Positions 55,646 to 64,000 of a stretch of 64,000 nucleotides of DNA are shown one piece after another; position 1 is the first letter of the stretch, and every line of letters begins with the position of its first letter. The translations under genes were made by a program, and so were the position numbers. The DNA comes from Altericroceibacterium endophyticum. Its GTDB lineage: Bacteria; Pseudomonadota; Alphaproteobacteria; Sphingomonadales; Sphingomonadaceae. The stretch lies in the NCBI RefSeq assembly GCF_009827595.1, contig NZ_WTYT01000004.1, positions 381,317 through 445,316 of the forward strand, written 5' to 3'. The notes beneath the pieces were generated by a model, which was not told the origin of the DNA, did not search any database, and worked only from the letters and a program-made list of their open reading frames with translations.

Positions 55646-57831
55646 TTCATTTGGCCGCCGGTCCAGCGTGCGGCAGGAAGGGTTATCGTTGCTTCGGGGC
55701 CAAAGTCGATCGCAGATTTGCCCAGTGCGATACGATATTTACCGGCAGGGCGAACCCAGGCGCCATCCTGCCATTGCGCCAGCAAGCGCGGATCGAAGGA
55801 AACTTCCACACTCTTGCTTTCCCCGGCGCCAAGCTCAACCCGTTCAAAACCGAGCAGGCGACGGGACGAACCCCACGGTCCCGAAATCAGATAGATTTGC
55901 GCAACATCTGCACCAGCGCGTTTCCCGCTGTTGGTCAGCCGCACAGTCGCGCTCAAGCCATCATCGGCCAGCTTGATATCGTTATGGCTGAAACTGGTGT
56001 AGCTTAACCCGAAACCGAAGGGGAAAAGCGGCGCTTCTTTCTGCCGCGCAAACCAGCGATAGCCCACATCCGAGCCTTCAATGTCGTAATCGACATCAAG
56101 CGTCTGGCCCTCTTCACCCTTGCCCAGAAAATTCGTCTCGATCATATCGCTGCCGGGCAGAACCGGGCGCGGCAACTGGCCGACATTGGCCGGGAAAGTC
56201 ACTGGCAGGTGACCCGATGGATTGACCTCACCGAACAGGATCGACGCAATCGCGTCGGCTCCCTCACCCCCAGGATACCAGCTGGCGAGCACGGCCGCAG
56301 TCTGGTCCAGCCACGGCATCACGATCGGCCCACCATTTTCAAGCACGACAATCGTGTTGGGATTAGCGGCAGCCACGGCTGCGATCAGATCATCCTGACC
56401 ATTGGGCAGCGACAGGTCAGGCACGTCCAGTCCCTCGGCCATCCACTGCGTGGCGAAGATTATCGCGACATCCGAACGCCGGGCAGCCTCCACGGCATCG
56501 GTGATGTAGCGACCATTGCGGAAACGGATTTCAGCGTCAGGGGCGCGTTCGCGGATCGCGTTCAGCGGCACGGATTTTTGGTAGCTTTGCGACATGAAGC
56601 CGGCGAACGGTCCGCTTCCTCCCATCGAAATCGACACCGCAGGCCCTTCACCCAATACTTGCGAGGAGCCACCTCCTGACAATACGCCCGTGTCGGCATA
56701 GCCGCCGATCACCGCTATCGTCCTTGCCGTGGCAGACAATGGCAGGGCATCCTTCACATTGCGCAGCAAAACGATGCCCTGCTGCGCGGTTTCGCGTGCA
56801 ACCGCCGCGTTGGCCTCCCAGTCGATCTTGGCTTTTTCAGCGGGAAAGCGATCAACACCGACCGCATACATGCTGCGCAAGATGCGGTGATTCATGTCGG
56901 TCAGTCGGCGGGCATAGACTGGATCGCTCGCCGCCTTTGATCCCAGCATGTCACCAAAAAACACCCGCTCGTCGAGCTGCTCACCGGATTGCTGATCGAG
57001 GCCGTGGATCGCATCTGCCAACTTATGAACCGCGCCCCAGTCCGACATCACCCAGCCGCGATAACCCCAATCCGTTTTGAGCACCTGATTGAGTAGATAG
57101 TCACTGCCACAGGAATAATCCTGATTGACCCGGTTGTACGCGCACATGATCGATCCGGGGTCGCCGCGTTCAATGGCAATCTGGAACGCCAGCAGATCAC
57201 TTTCACGCGCCGGTGCATCGCTGATATTGGCGCTCATGAAATGGCGCCCGGTCTCTTGTGCGTTCAGTGCGAAGTGCTTCAGGGTGGAGATCACATGTTG
57301 AGACTGGATACCTGTGACTGCCGCCCCGCCGAGCACACCCGACAGCAACGGATCCTCGCTGAAATATTCAAAAGTGCGCCCATTGCGCGGATCGCGCATC
57401 AGATTGATACCGCCCGCCAGCAGTACGTTGAAGCCTTTGGCATGCGCTTCGCCGCCAATCATCTCACCAGCGCGGCGCATGAGTTCGGGGTTCCAGGTTG
57501 CACCCATCGCGACAGCGGATGGAAGAGCCGTCGCCCGGTCCTTGCGCGCACCTCCGGCCCAGGCCACACCCAGGCTGGCATCGGTTTCGCGCAGCGAGGG
57601 AACGTCCAGCCGCGAAATACCAGGAACATAACCGGCACCCAGCACCCCGTCCTCGGGTAGAGCGAAATCCTCGCCCAAAGGCAGCGCCATGATGCCATGA
57701 GTCAATATCGTTCGTTCGGCTGGCTCCATCTGATCGATCGTCGCGGCTGCCCGCGCGTCTGGGTCATCATCCTGAGCCACAGCGGGTGCCGCAACAGCCA
57801 GCATCGAGAGCGCAAGTAAGGAAACGCGCAT
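55642..57831 (-). CDS. Glycoside hydrolase family 3 (beta-glucosidase type), secreted
   Basis: Exported glycosidase of 729 residues. A signal peptide (MRVSLLALSMLAVAAPAVAQ) starts at 57831, chosen because AAGGAAG lies 5 bases upstream; the in-frame ATG at 57846 only adds five residues. The GH3 barrel domain contains MGATWNPELMRRAGEMIGGEAHAKGFNVLLAGGINLMRDPRNGRTFEYFSEDP. The nucleophile aspartate is in GWVMSDWGAVH. The second domain (GIVLLRNVKDALPLS...GGSGPFAG), the loop YPGGEGADAIASILFGEVNPSGHLPVTFP and a C-terminal fibronectin-III-like domain (SATVRLTNSGKRAGADVAQIYL) complete the BglX layout. It would remove sugar, probably glucose, from a conjugate in the periplasm. Confidence 0.93.
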   Translation of the reverse strand: MRVSLLALSMLAVAAPAVAQDDDPDARAAATIDQMEPAERTILTHGIMALPLGEDFALPEDGVLGAGYVPGISRLDVPSLRETDASLGVAWAGGARKDRATALPSAVAMGATWNPELMRRAGEMIGGEAHAKGFNVLLAGGINLMRDPRNGRTFEYFSEDPLLSGVLGGAAVTGIQSQHVISTLKHFALNAQETGRHFMSANISDAPARESDLLAFQIAIERGDPGSIMCAYNRVNQDYSCGSDYLLNQVLKTDWGYRGWVMSDWGAVHKLADAIHGLDQQSGEQLDERVFFGDMLGSKAASDPVYARRLTDMNHRILRSMYAVGVDRFPAEKAKIDWEANAAVARETAQQGIVLLRNVKDALPLSATARTIAVIGGYADTGVLSGGGSSQVLGEGPAVSISMGGSGPFAGFMSQSYQKSVPLNAIRERAPDAEIRFRNGRYITDAVEAARRSDVAIIFATQWMAEGLDVPDLSLPNGQDDLIAAVAAANPNTIVVLENGGPIVMPWLDQTAAVLASWYPGGEGADAIASILFGEVNPSGHLPVTFPANVGQLPRPVLPGSDMIETNFLGKGEEGQTLDVDYDIEGSDVGYRWFARQKEAPLFPFGFGLSYTSFSHNDIKLADDGLSATVRLTNSGKRAGADVAQIYLISGPWGSSRRLLGFERVELGAGESKSVEVSFDPRLLAQWQDGAWVRPAGKYRIALGKSAIDFGPEATITLPAARWTGGQMK

Positions 57832-57842
57832 ATTTACTTCCT

Positions 57843-58748
57843 TCATAGTGATGGGAAAGGGGCCGCACGGCCGAGACTACCGGGCAATTGTCTGTCCAGT
57901 CGTTCGGACAGCCAATGCGCCGCTGAGATGATGTTCGAAAGATCGATGCCGCTGGCAATGCCGCTGCGGCCTAGCATGTAGAGCAGGTCCTCCGTGGCGA
58001 CGTTACCGCTTGCGCCCGGCGCGAAAGGACAGCCTCCGCTGCCTCCGATCGAGGAGTCCAGGGTCGCAGCTCCTGCCTCCAACGCCACCCAGGCATTGGC
58101 AATTGCACTGTTGCGGGTGTCGTGGAAATGCATGCGTAGCGGTATGGCCGGCGCCGCGCTGCGCACAGCAGCCATTAATTGCTGCACATGCCGGGGCGTC
58201 GCCACACCGATGGTATCCCCTAAGGCGATCTCATGCGGATGAGCCGCCGCCAGCCGCCGCGCGATATCCGCCACCCGGTCAATCGCAATTTCGCCGTCAA
58301 ATGGACAACCGAAGGCGACTGAAATCGTGGCCTGGGCCCGCCGACCAGCGGCCCTGGCCATGGTGATGATTTCTATCGCATCCTCAATCGTCTGCTCGGC
58401 ACTGCATCCCTGATTGGCACTGGCGAAACCATCGCTGGCACAAACCACAGCGCCGATCTCGTTTATTTGCGTAGCCAGCGCGCGTTCTACACCGCGTCGA
58501 TTGAGGGCCAAGCCGACCCAGATTGCTTCACTATTCTTTGGCAGGCCGGCACATACCGCTTCGGCATCGGCCATTTGCGGGACGCGCTTAGGGTGCACGA
58601 AGCTGGCGACTTCAATCCGGCGCACGCCTGCGTCGACGGCTTTGTGGATCAACGCCAACTTGTCCTCAGTCGACAGCAGCCGCGCTTCATTTTGCAAGCC
58701 GTCTCGCGGAGACACTTCTACAATTTCGATGGTGGACGGCATGGTCAT
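57843..58748 (-). CDS. Hydroxymethylglutaryl-CoA lyase family protein
   Basis: DRE-TIM metallolyase that would split 3-hydroxy-3-methylglutaryl-CoA, or a close analogue, to acetyl-CoA and a keto acid such as acetoacetate. The 301-residue protein has IVEVSPRDGLQNEA at residues 9-22 (catalytic Arg and metal-binding Asp), EVASFVHPKRVPQMADAEAV, GDTIGVATP, the metal His-x-His in RMHFHDTRNS, and the active-site cysteine loop SGGCPFAPGASGNVATEDLLYML. All main catalytic residues of HMG-CoA lyase are present. It differs in the middle, where the usual KKNIN-type stretch reads SANQGCSAEQTIEDA. It overlaps both neighbours by four bases. Confidence 0.88.
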   Translation of the reverse strand: MTMPSTIEIVEVSPRDGLQNEARLLSTEDKLALIHKAVDAGVRRIEVASFVHPKRVPQMADAEAVCAGLPKNSEAIWVGLALNRRGVERALATQINEIGAVVCASDGFASANQGCSAEQTIEDAIEIITMARAAGRRAQATISVAFGCPFDGEIAIDRVADIARRLAAAHPHEIALGDTIGVATPRHVQQLMAAVRSAAPAIPLRMHFHDTRNSAIANAWVALEAGAATLDSSIGGSGGCPFAPGASGNVATEDLLYMLGRSGIASGIDLSNIISAAHWLSERLDRQLPGSLGRAAPFPSL

Positions 58749-60043
58749 GGCAGAATTACCCCGAATAGAATAGCCGCCCCGGTCATCAGCAAGGTGAGCA
58801 GGAAGAGCCAGAAAAAGCTGTAGCGCTGATGGTCTGCCAGTTCGATGCGCGACAGCCCGATCAGCAGGAAGGTAGCCGGGGTCAACGGGCTGATCGGGAA
58901 GCCGGTCGTCATCTGGCCAAGCACGGCCGCACGGCCAATAGACAACGGATCGACACCGGCATGGCCCGCGATGCCGCCCAGCACCGGCAATATGCTGAAA
59001 TAGAAGGAATCCGGATCGAAGAACAAGCTGAGCGGCATCGACAGCACGGCTACGATCACCGGCATGCTGCTGGCGGCGCCTTCGGGCAAAAGACCCGCGC
59101 CCTTTTCGGCGAGCGCCGCCAACATGCCGCTGCCCCCCATGATGCCGGTAAAGACACCCGCAGCAAACAGGATGCCAACCATCATGACCGCGCCCGGGCC
59201 ATGCTTTTCGACTGCCTCGCGCTGCGCGGTCACATCGGGGTGATTGACCAGCAGGGCCACTATGGTTCCGGCGAGAAAGGCAATCGCCGGAGGCAGCCAG
59301 GTCGTCAGCATCGCCGCGATGACGGCAACGACGGTGAGCACATTGACAATATAGCGCCAGCGAATTGGCGGGAGGACATCTTGGTCGGCGCTGTCCAGAC
59401 TGAGACCGAAGCCATCGGCCTCCTCCGTCTTGCCGATCCGCGACGTTTCACGCCGGCCCAGCCACCAGGAAATGAAAAGCATCGCTGCAAATCCGAAAAG
59501 ATAGACTGGCACGAGCGGGGCAAACAGGGTCATCACCGGCGTTTCGAGCGCAGTGGCCGCGCGGATGGTCGGCCCGCCCCATGGCAGCATATTGCCCACG
59601 CCCGCCGCCATCCCCACTACGCAGGCCAGGAGCCTTCGGTCCATCCTGGCCCGCTCATAGATCGGTAGCAGGGCCGGAATAACGATCATGAATGTGGTCG
59701 CGCCCGATCCGTCGAGATGCACGATTGAGGTAAGCAGCGCCGTTCCCAGCGTGATCCGCGCCGGACGGTTGCGGCTCGCTCCGATCACGGCCTTGACCAC
59801 GGGGGCGAAGAGCCCCGCATCGGCGAGAATGCCAAAGAATATGATCGCGAACAGAAACATAGCCGCCATCGGCGCGACGGTGATGATGCCTGCACTGGCA
59901 TATTCGCCAATGGCCATACCGTCGCCAAGCAGGATGAGTGCCAGCATCGGAATTCCGGCGAGCGCGACCATCGGCGACAGACGCTTGGTCAGGATCGCCG
60001 CCAGGATAGCCAGGATCGTGAGAAGGCCAGCAAGCGCGAGCAT
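58745..60043 (-). CDS. CitMHS-family carboxylate transporter
   Basis: Inner-membrane symporter of 432 residues and about 12 helices. The sequence follows the CitMHS (Mg-citrate) pattern: LAGLLTILAILAAILTKRLSPMVALAGIPMLALIL, a conserved first-half loop with LTSIVHLDGSGATTFMIVIPALLPIYERARMDRRLLACVVGMAAGVGNMLPWGGPTIRAATAL, and the second half with MMVGILFAAGVFTGIMGGSGMLAALA and FDPDSFYFSILPVLGGIAGHAG. Known members carry citrate or other di- and tricarboxylates with a metal ion. In this operon it is the likely importer of the released acid. Confidence 0.9.
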   Translation of the reverse strand: MLALAGLLTILAILAAILTKRLSPMVALAGIPMLALILLGDGMAIGEYASAGIITVAPMAAMFLFAIIFFGILADAGLFAPVVKAVIGASRNRPARITLGTALLTSIVHLDGSGATTFMIVIPALLPIYERARMDRRLLACVVGMAAGVGNMLPWGGPTIRAATALETPVMTLFAPLVPVYLFGFAAMLFISWWLGRRETSRIGKTEEADGFGLSLDSADQDVLPPIRWRYIVNVLTVVAVIAAMLTTWLPPAIAFLAGTIVALLVNHPDVTAQREAVEKHGPGAVMMVGILFAAGVFTGIMGGSGMLAALAEKGAGLLPEGAASSMPVIVAVLSMPLSLFFDPDSFYFSILPVLGGIAGHAGVDPLSIGRAAVLGQMTTGFPISPLTPATFLLIGLSRIELADHQRYSFFWLFLLTLLMTGAAILFGVILP

Positions 60044-61359
60044 TAGTGTATCAGCGCTTCCGCGGCCTTGTTCACGGCCTTGCGCAGCAACATCGTGCGA
60101 TCCTGGCTGTCGGCCCCCACCAGAACCTGCGTCATCAGCAAAGCGACCGCGTCATGGTCGGGATCGACAAAGAAATAGGTGTTGCCAGATCCTGACCAAC
60201 CATAGGTGTTAGCGGGCTGCATTCCTGCGGCCGCGCTCTGCGCATCGCCAATTGCAAAACCATACCCAAATGGTGTCTTTTCCGGCCCCAATCCCTCGAC
60301 ATGGGTGCGGGGTAAGAACATGGCGTCCACGCTGCGCGCGCTCAGCAGACGCCGCCCGCGAAACTCACCGCGATTAGCGAGCATCTCTGCAAAATGGAGA
60401 TAGTCCTCCGCCGTGCTGGCAATCGCGCCGCCGCCATCAAGCAGTCGGTCCGGGTCCTTATAATCGGTATTGTTGCGGTCCTCGATCGCCTCCAAGCCAT
60501 CCGCCGTAGCGAGATAATTCACAATGAAACGGTCCAGCGCCGTGCCCTGCACAAAAAAGCCCGTGTCACGCATATCGAGCGGATCGAAAATGCGCGTTCG
60601 CATGAACCGGTCGAGGCGCATGCCGCTTGCGCGTTCGATAATCGCCCCCAGAACCGTGGTTGAATAGCTATAGGCAAAATGCTCGCCTGGCTGATAGAGC
60701 AGCGGTGCCTTGCCAATCCGCTCGACCAGCTGATCGAGCGAGCGCGCCGGAGCGCCGTCACCGGGGTTCCTGCCCACCGGCGTATCCCGCATCACGCCAT
60801 ATTTGCGGTAATATTGATGAACCGGTGTGTTGCCGGTGAAATGATAGGTGATGCCCGACGTGTGGGTGAGCAAATCCCGGATCGTGATCGGACGCGCGAT
60901 CGGCACGGTCTGCATGTCTTCCAGCGTGCCGCCCGAATAAACGCGCATATCCTCAAATTCGGGCAGGAATCTGGATGCTGGATCGTCAAGCGAAAGCTTG
61001 CCATCCTCAGCGAGCATCATGATCGCCACGCTCGTGATCGGTTTTGACATGGAATACAGGCGGAAGATCGTATTCTCGGAGATCGAGGTCCTATCCTCCA
61101 CATCCTGAAAGCCGACACGGATATCGGCGAGGCTTTCACCGTTCTGTACGATGCGCACGATTGCCCCCGGGATCTGTTTCTGTTTCACCATTCGGGAGAG
61201 GGTCGAGCGAAGCTCGCTGACGGCTGCGGCGTCACGCGCAGATGGATTCTGCGTCGCTGATGACGTCGCGGTTTGGGCAGGCATAGCGGTGCATCCTGGC
61301 ACAGCAATGGTCAGTGCGAGGAGAAAGGCTGCGGCCTTGCGGGCGGGAAACTGGTGCAT
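60043..61359 (-). CDS. Serine hydrolase, beta-lactamase/esterase (EstB) family, exported
   Basis: Penicillin-binding-protein-like esterase of 438 residues. The N-terminus (MHQFPARKAAAFLLALTIAVPGCTAMPAQ) is a signal peptide, possibly of a lipoprotein. The catalytic SxxK is in YSMSKPITSVAIMML (about residues 103-117), the tyrosine motif in GEHFAYSYSTTVLGAIIER (YSY in place of the YxN of class C beta-lactamases), and HTSGITYHF is typical of the EstB-like esterases. No KTG motif is obvious; SGSGNTYFFVDPDHD near the end replaces it. It is more likely an esterase than an antibiotic resistance enzyme, given the operon. Start and stop overlap the neighbours by one or two bases. Confidence 0.86.
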   Translation of the reverse strand: MHQFPARKAAAFLLALTIAVPGCTAMPAQTATSSATQNPSARDAAAVSELRSTLSRMVKQKQIPGAIVRIVQNGESLADIRVGFQDVEDRTSISENTIFRLYSMSKPITSVAIMMLAEDGKLSLDDPASRFLPEFEDMRVYSGGTLEDMQTVPIARPITIRDLLTHTSGITYHFTGNTPVHQYYRKYGVMRDTPVGRNPGDGAPARSLDQLVERIGKAPLLYQPGEHFAYSYSTTVLGAIIERASGMRLDRFMRTRIFDPLDMRDTGFFVQGTALDRFIVNYLATADGLEAIEDRNNTDYKDPDRLLDGGGAIASTAEDYLHFAEMLANRGEFRGRRLLSARSVDAMFLPRTHVEGLGPEKTPFGYGFAIGDAQSAAAGMQPANTYGWSGSGNTYFFVDPDHDAVALLMTQVLVGADSQDRTMLLRKAVNKAAEALIH

Positions 61360-62585
61360 CAGCGATCCTTTTCCTGGTCTGATGTCTCTTCGTCGCTGCG
61401 CACGATATCGCGCTCCAGCAATTCGTCGATCGTGGCCTTGTCATAGCCGATGGCCCGGAGGACTTCTCTGGTGTGCTGGCCCAATGCAGGCGCCAGGCTA
61501 TCCGGTTGCGACGCGGTGTCATCGGATACCGAGAATGGCGTGCGCACCGATAGCAGCGATCCTTCAGTAGGGTGCTGAACATGCGAGAACATGCCGACCT
61601 CCTTCAGGTGCGGATGTTCGAACAGCTCCTCAACACGGTTGACCTTGGCATGCGGGATGTCCCGTTCGCTGAGCAGCTCGATCCATTCGTCGGTCGTGCG
61701 GTCCGGCGTGCTCTCCTCGATCACCGCATAAAGCATATCGATATTCTGGCTTCGTTTTACCGGATCGAGCACGCGGGGGTCAGTCGCCAGATCGTCGCGG
61801 CCCACCAGCTCGAGAAAACGCGCCCAATGCGTCCCGTTATAGGGAATGATCGACACGAAACCGTCGCTGGTCTTGAATGGTTTGCGATAGGGGGAGAGCA
61901 GGCGGTCGTACCCGATACCGCCCAGGGCAGGATCGAAAGTCTTGCCGGCCAGCTGCTCTACCAGCAGGAAAGATATCAGGCTTTCAAACATCGGTGCTTC
62001 AATGCACATAGCTCGCTTGCCGCGATCCTCTGATGCCAGCGCGCCAAGTACGGCGATCGCCAGATGGAGTCCGCCCACCTTATCGGCGATGATGGTCGGC
62101 AGAAAGCGGGGTTCACCCTGTGCGTTGGCATTGAGGTATGCGAGGCCCGAGGCAGCCTGGATAGTATCGTCATAGGCCGGTTCATTGGCATTGCTGCCGC
62201 CCTGCCCGAAACCAGCCGCGTAACAATAAATGATGCGGTGGTTGAAGGATTTCAGCGTCTCGAAATCGAGACCGAGCTTCTTCGCCGAAACCGGACGCAT
62301 ATTATGCACCACGACATCGCTGTTTCGGGTGAGATCCGCCAGCACCTTCCGCCCCTCCGGCGTCTGCAGATCGACCGCGATCGATTTCTTGTTTCTGTTG
62401 GTGTTGATGAAGCCCGCGCCGAGTTTTTCCGAACGCCCCGGGCGCACCGATCGAAAGACATCGCCCGTGGGCGGCTCAACCTTGGTCACCTCCGCGCCCA
62501 TGTCGGCGAGAATTTGACTGGCATAGGGGCCAAGGACGACCGTGGTCAGGTCCAGGACGCGTATTCCTCGCAAGAGAGACAACAT
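61359..62585 (-). CDS. Class III CoA-transferase (CaiB/BaiF family)
   Basis: Moves CoA from a donor such as succinyl-CoA to a carboxylic acid. The 408-residue protein starts MLSLLRGIRVLDLTTVVLGPYASQILADMGAEVTKVEPPTGD, the family N-terminus; AAGGAA precedes this ATG, and an in-frame start at 62624 would run into the operator. RNKKSIAVDLQTPEGRKVLADLTRNSDVVVHNMRP, AYDDTIQAASGLAYL and IIADKVGGLHLAIAVLGAL (with the probable catalytic Asp) are all conserved. The family includes human SUGCT, which activates glutarate and HMG with succinyl-CoA. It is the first gene of the operon and an HMG-CoA-lyase-like enzyme lies three genes downstream. Confidence 0.92.
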   Translation of the reverse strand: MLSLLRGIRVLDLTTVVLGPYASQILADMGAEVTKVEPPTGDVFRSVRPGRSEKLGAGFINTNRNKKSIAVDLQTPEGRKVLADLTRNSDVVVHNMRPVSAKKLGLDFETLKSFNHRIIYCYAAGFGQGGSNANEPAYDDTIQAASGLAYLNANAQGEPRFLPTIIADKVGGLHLAIAVLGALASEDRGKRAMCIEAPMFESLISFLLVEQLAGKTFDPALGGIGYDRLLSPYRKPFKTSDGFVSIIPYNGTHWARFLELVGRDDLATDPRVLDPVKRSQNIDMLYAVIEESTPDRTTDEWIELLSERDIPHAKVNRVEELFEHPHLKEVGMFSHVQHPTEGSLLSVRTPFSVSDDTASQPDSLAPALGQHTREVLRAIGYDKATIDELLERDIVRSDEETSDQEKDR

Positions 62586-62634
62586 TATAACAAATTCCTT
62601 TGGCAACCAGCCATCCGCGACCAAAAACGTAAAT

Positions 62635-62657
62635 TTACTTGCAATCTATATAAGTAA
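62635..62657. promoter_or_regulatory. LysR-type regulator binding box in the divergent promoter
   Basis: TTACTT-N11-AAGTAA is a perfect 6+6 inverted repeat with the T-N11-A spacing of LysR-type sites. It lies midway between the divergent starts at 62585 and 62696, just next to a perfect GTAAATTTAC palindrome (62630-62639) with which it overlaps. This position suits autorepression and activation of the operon. Confidence 0.78.
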
Positions 62658-62695
62658 CGGAGATTAATTGACTTAATAAATAAATCGGAGAGGCT

Positions 62696-63631
62696 ATGAA
62701 AAGAATTCCCATGAGCCGCAACAGAATCGACTTTCGCCATTTGCTGGCATTTGTTGAAGTGTGCGAACAGCGTCATTTCACGCGCGCTGCGCAAACGCTG
62801 GCCAAGTCGCAGCCCGCGCTTAGTGCGCTGATCGGCCAGCTTGAGGAAGATCTCGGGATTCCGCTGCTGACCAGAACCACACGGCTGGTGGAAATCACCC
62901 CTGCCGGAAAAGAGTTTCTCGTTTCGGCCAAGCGGATCGTAGCCGATCTGCAGAATGCCGTTTCCGAAATTCAGGACTTTGCGAACCTGCGCCGCGGCCG
63001 TTTGCGCGTAGCGGCGTTGCCGTCGCTGTGCATGGTGATCATGCCGAAGGTCGCCAACGTCTTTGCCTCCCGTCACGCGGGAATCGACATATCGATTATC
63101 GACGTTCCGGGTGACCAACTGGTCGAAGACGTGACCAGAGGCAGAGTGGATTTTGGCATCGGCTATGTCAGCGAAACGGAAATGGTCGTGAGCGAACCGA
63201 TCATGGTCGATCGCCTTGTTGCGATCGCATCGAAGGAGCTTTTTGCCGGCAGAGACAGTCTCTCGTGGCGCGATCTTGAACAATTCAAGCTGATAGCGAT
63301 GAGCCAGGGAACCACGATCAGAAGCTTGCTGGAAAGCGGGTTTCGCAAAGCAGGCGTGCAGCCGGACATCGTGCTTGAACCCAATTTGATGCCGACAGCA
63401 ATTGCTTATGCCTCCAGTGGCCTCGGTGTCGCAATCCTGCCAAGTTCCGGCGTGCCCGACCATCTGGAGGGCGTCGTCAGATTTGACCTTGAGGATCCAA
63501 TCATAGAGCGCAAGCTTTCGGTGATCCGCACCCGCGACAACCCCTTTGTTCCGGCTGCGGCGGCATTCCTGGATATTCTGCGCGAGGAATGCGGCGTGAA
63601 CGGCCCCAGTCAGCTCGCCAAGGTTCCGTGA
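62696..63631 (+). CDS. LysR-type transcriptional regulator
   Basis: Regulator of 311 residues (306 if started at the ATG at 62711). The winged helix-turn-helix is clear: NRIDFRHLLAFVEVCEQRHFTRAAQTLAKSQPALSALIGQLEEDLGIPLLTRTTRLVEITPAGKEFL (residues 8-75). An effector domain of the periplasmic-binding type follows (LRVAALPSLCMVIMPKVANVFASRHAGIDISIIDVP). GGAGAGG precedes the ATG. It is divergent from the CoA-transferase operon and probably responds to its substrate or a CoA intermediate. Confidence 0.94.
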   Translation: MKRIPMSRNRIDFRHLLAFVEVCEQRHFTRAAQTLAKSQPALSALIGQLEEDLGIPLLTRTTRLVEITPAGKEFLVSAKRIVADLQNAVSEIQDFANLRRGRLRVAALPSLCMVIMPKVANVFASRHAGIDISIIDVPGDQLVEDVTRGRVDFGIGYVSETEMVVSEPIMVDRLVAIASKELFAGRDSLSWRDLEQFKLIAMSQGTTIRSLLESGFRKAGVQPDIVLEPNLMPTAIAYASSGLGVAILPSSGVPDHLEGVVRFDLEDPIIERKLSVIRTRDNPFVPAAAAFLDILREECGVNGPSQLAKVP

Positions 63632-63770
63632 AAGGTCGATGCACGGCACATGAGACCTGCGCCTCTTGTCCGGTGCAGTCCGTTTGGCTTTGGCGCAATC
63701 GGCAGGAAGCGCGCCAGAGCGAGCCCCCTGCCAACCGATAAATTCCGAGATAAGCGACGTGACCATGCGC

Positions 63771-64000
63771 TCAGAAATCGACCGTCAATCGCGCATAGGC
63801 CTGGCGACCAAGGACATCGTGGAGCGACGGTAAATATCCAGTGAAGCCAGCCTGTGGGGGCTTTTGATCAAACAGATTCAGGGCGCCAATCGCGATCTTA
63901 TATTGGCCGTTATCGCCCAGCTTGAGAGCATATTGGGCGTCGAACACCGTCCATGCATCAATGCGGCCAGTGCCCTGATCATCCTCTACCCCGCTGGTGT
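63771..64000 (-). CDS. TonB-dependent receptor, C-terminal end only
   Basis: The last 76 residues of an outer-membrane receptor whose start lies beyond the right edge. The visible part reads WTVFDAQYALKLGDNGQYKIAIGALNLFDQ, then KPPQAG...GRQAYARLTVDF. The A-x-N-L-F-D-x-x-P stretch and the final strand ending in a phenylalanine are the standard C-terminus of TonB-dependent receptors. It is convergent with lysR. It may import the substrate of the adjacent operon. Confidence 0.9.
   Translation of the reverse strand, partial: TSGVEDDQGTGRIDAWTVFDAQYALKLGDNGQYKIAIGALNLFDQKPPQAGFTGYLPSLHDVLGRQAYARLTVDF

Noticed and set aside
60043-61359. Serine hydrolase as a beta-lactamase resistance gene
   Set aside because: The YxN and KTG motifs are not typical, and the gene is embedded in a catabolic operon with overlapping neighbours; an esterase is more likely.
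62585-63766. 393-codon frame antisense to lysR
   Set aside because: The plus-strand LysR protein is clearly conserved; the antisense frame has no family pattern.

Overview
This window is a chromosome segment from an alphaproteobacterium, most likely of the Sphingomonadales (Erythrobacter, Altererythrobacter or Novosphingobium type). The signs are a GcrA cell-cycle regulator, the F1-ATPase zeta inhibitor (DUF1476), a YlxR protein with an L7Ae-like tail, CrtZ carotenoid hydroxylase, a glutathione-dependent beta-etherase resembling LigE of lignin-degrading sphingomonads, and tannase-family and TonB-dependent catabolic genes. No rRNA, CRISPR array or insertion sequence was seen.

Layout. 1-1206: a tyrosine integrase, cut by the window edge, sits beside the 3' end of a tRNA-Ser(CGA); this looks like one end of an island lying to the left. 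1366-8765: hspQ, an ABC-2 permease, gcrA, a tannase-family esterase, a short-chain dehydrogenase, DUF1993, a DUF481 outer-membrane protein, a lone GAF protein and a small unknown. 8906-20829 (minus strand): the translation and RNA-decay cluster rimP-nusA-ylxR-infB-(DUF1697)-rbfA-(tdk)-(M50 protease)-truB-rpsO-pnp. 21058-25629: a sigma-54 phage-shock region, with divergent pspF, a -24/-12 promoter, a 51-residue small membrane protein, pspA, pspB, pspC and three more small one-helix coiled-coil proteins, then sufE and a YbaN-type protein. 25681-30273: crtZ, then leuC, a uracil/hypoxanthine-DNA glycosylase, a 54-residue protein, leuD, the zeta inhibitor, a BolA protein and a CGFS glutaredoxin. 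30721-38252: the LigE-like beta-etherase (TTG start), and a TetR regulator divergent from a complete RND efflux operon. 38533-53721: one 15.2 kb gene for a 5062-residue autotransporter with about 70 glycine-rich repeats. 54041-62585: a six-gene minus-strand operon whose genes all overlap at start and stop (CoA-transferase, serine hydrolase, CitMHS transporter, HMG-CoA-lyase-like protein, GH3 glycosidase, tannase-family esterase). It diverges from a LysR regulator across a perfect T-N11-A type inverted repeat, and the end of a TonB-dependent receptor follows.

The most interesting candidate system is the LysR-controlled operon. A surface receptor, three exported hydrolases, a carboxylate transporter, a class III CoA-transferase and an HMG-CoA-lyase-like enzyme together suggest use of a glycosylated or esterified 3-hydroxy-3-methylglutarate-like dicarboxylate, as found in acylated plant glucosides. 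This substrate is inferred from gene content, not shown. Second are the enlarged psp operon with four PspB-like proteins and the giant autotransporter.
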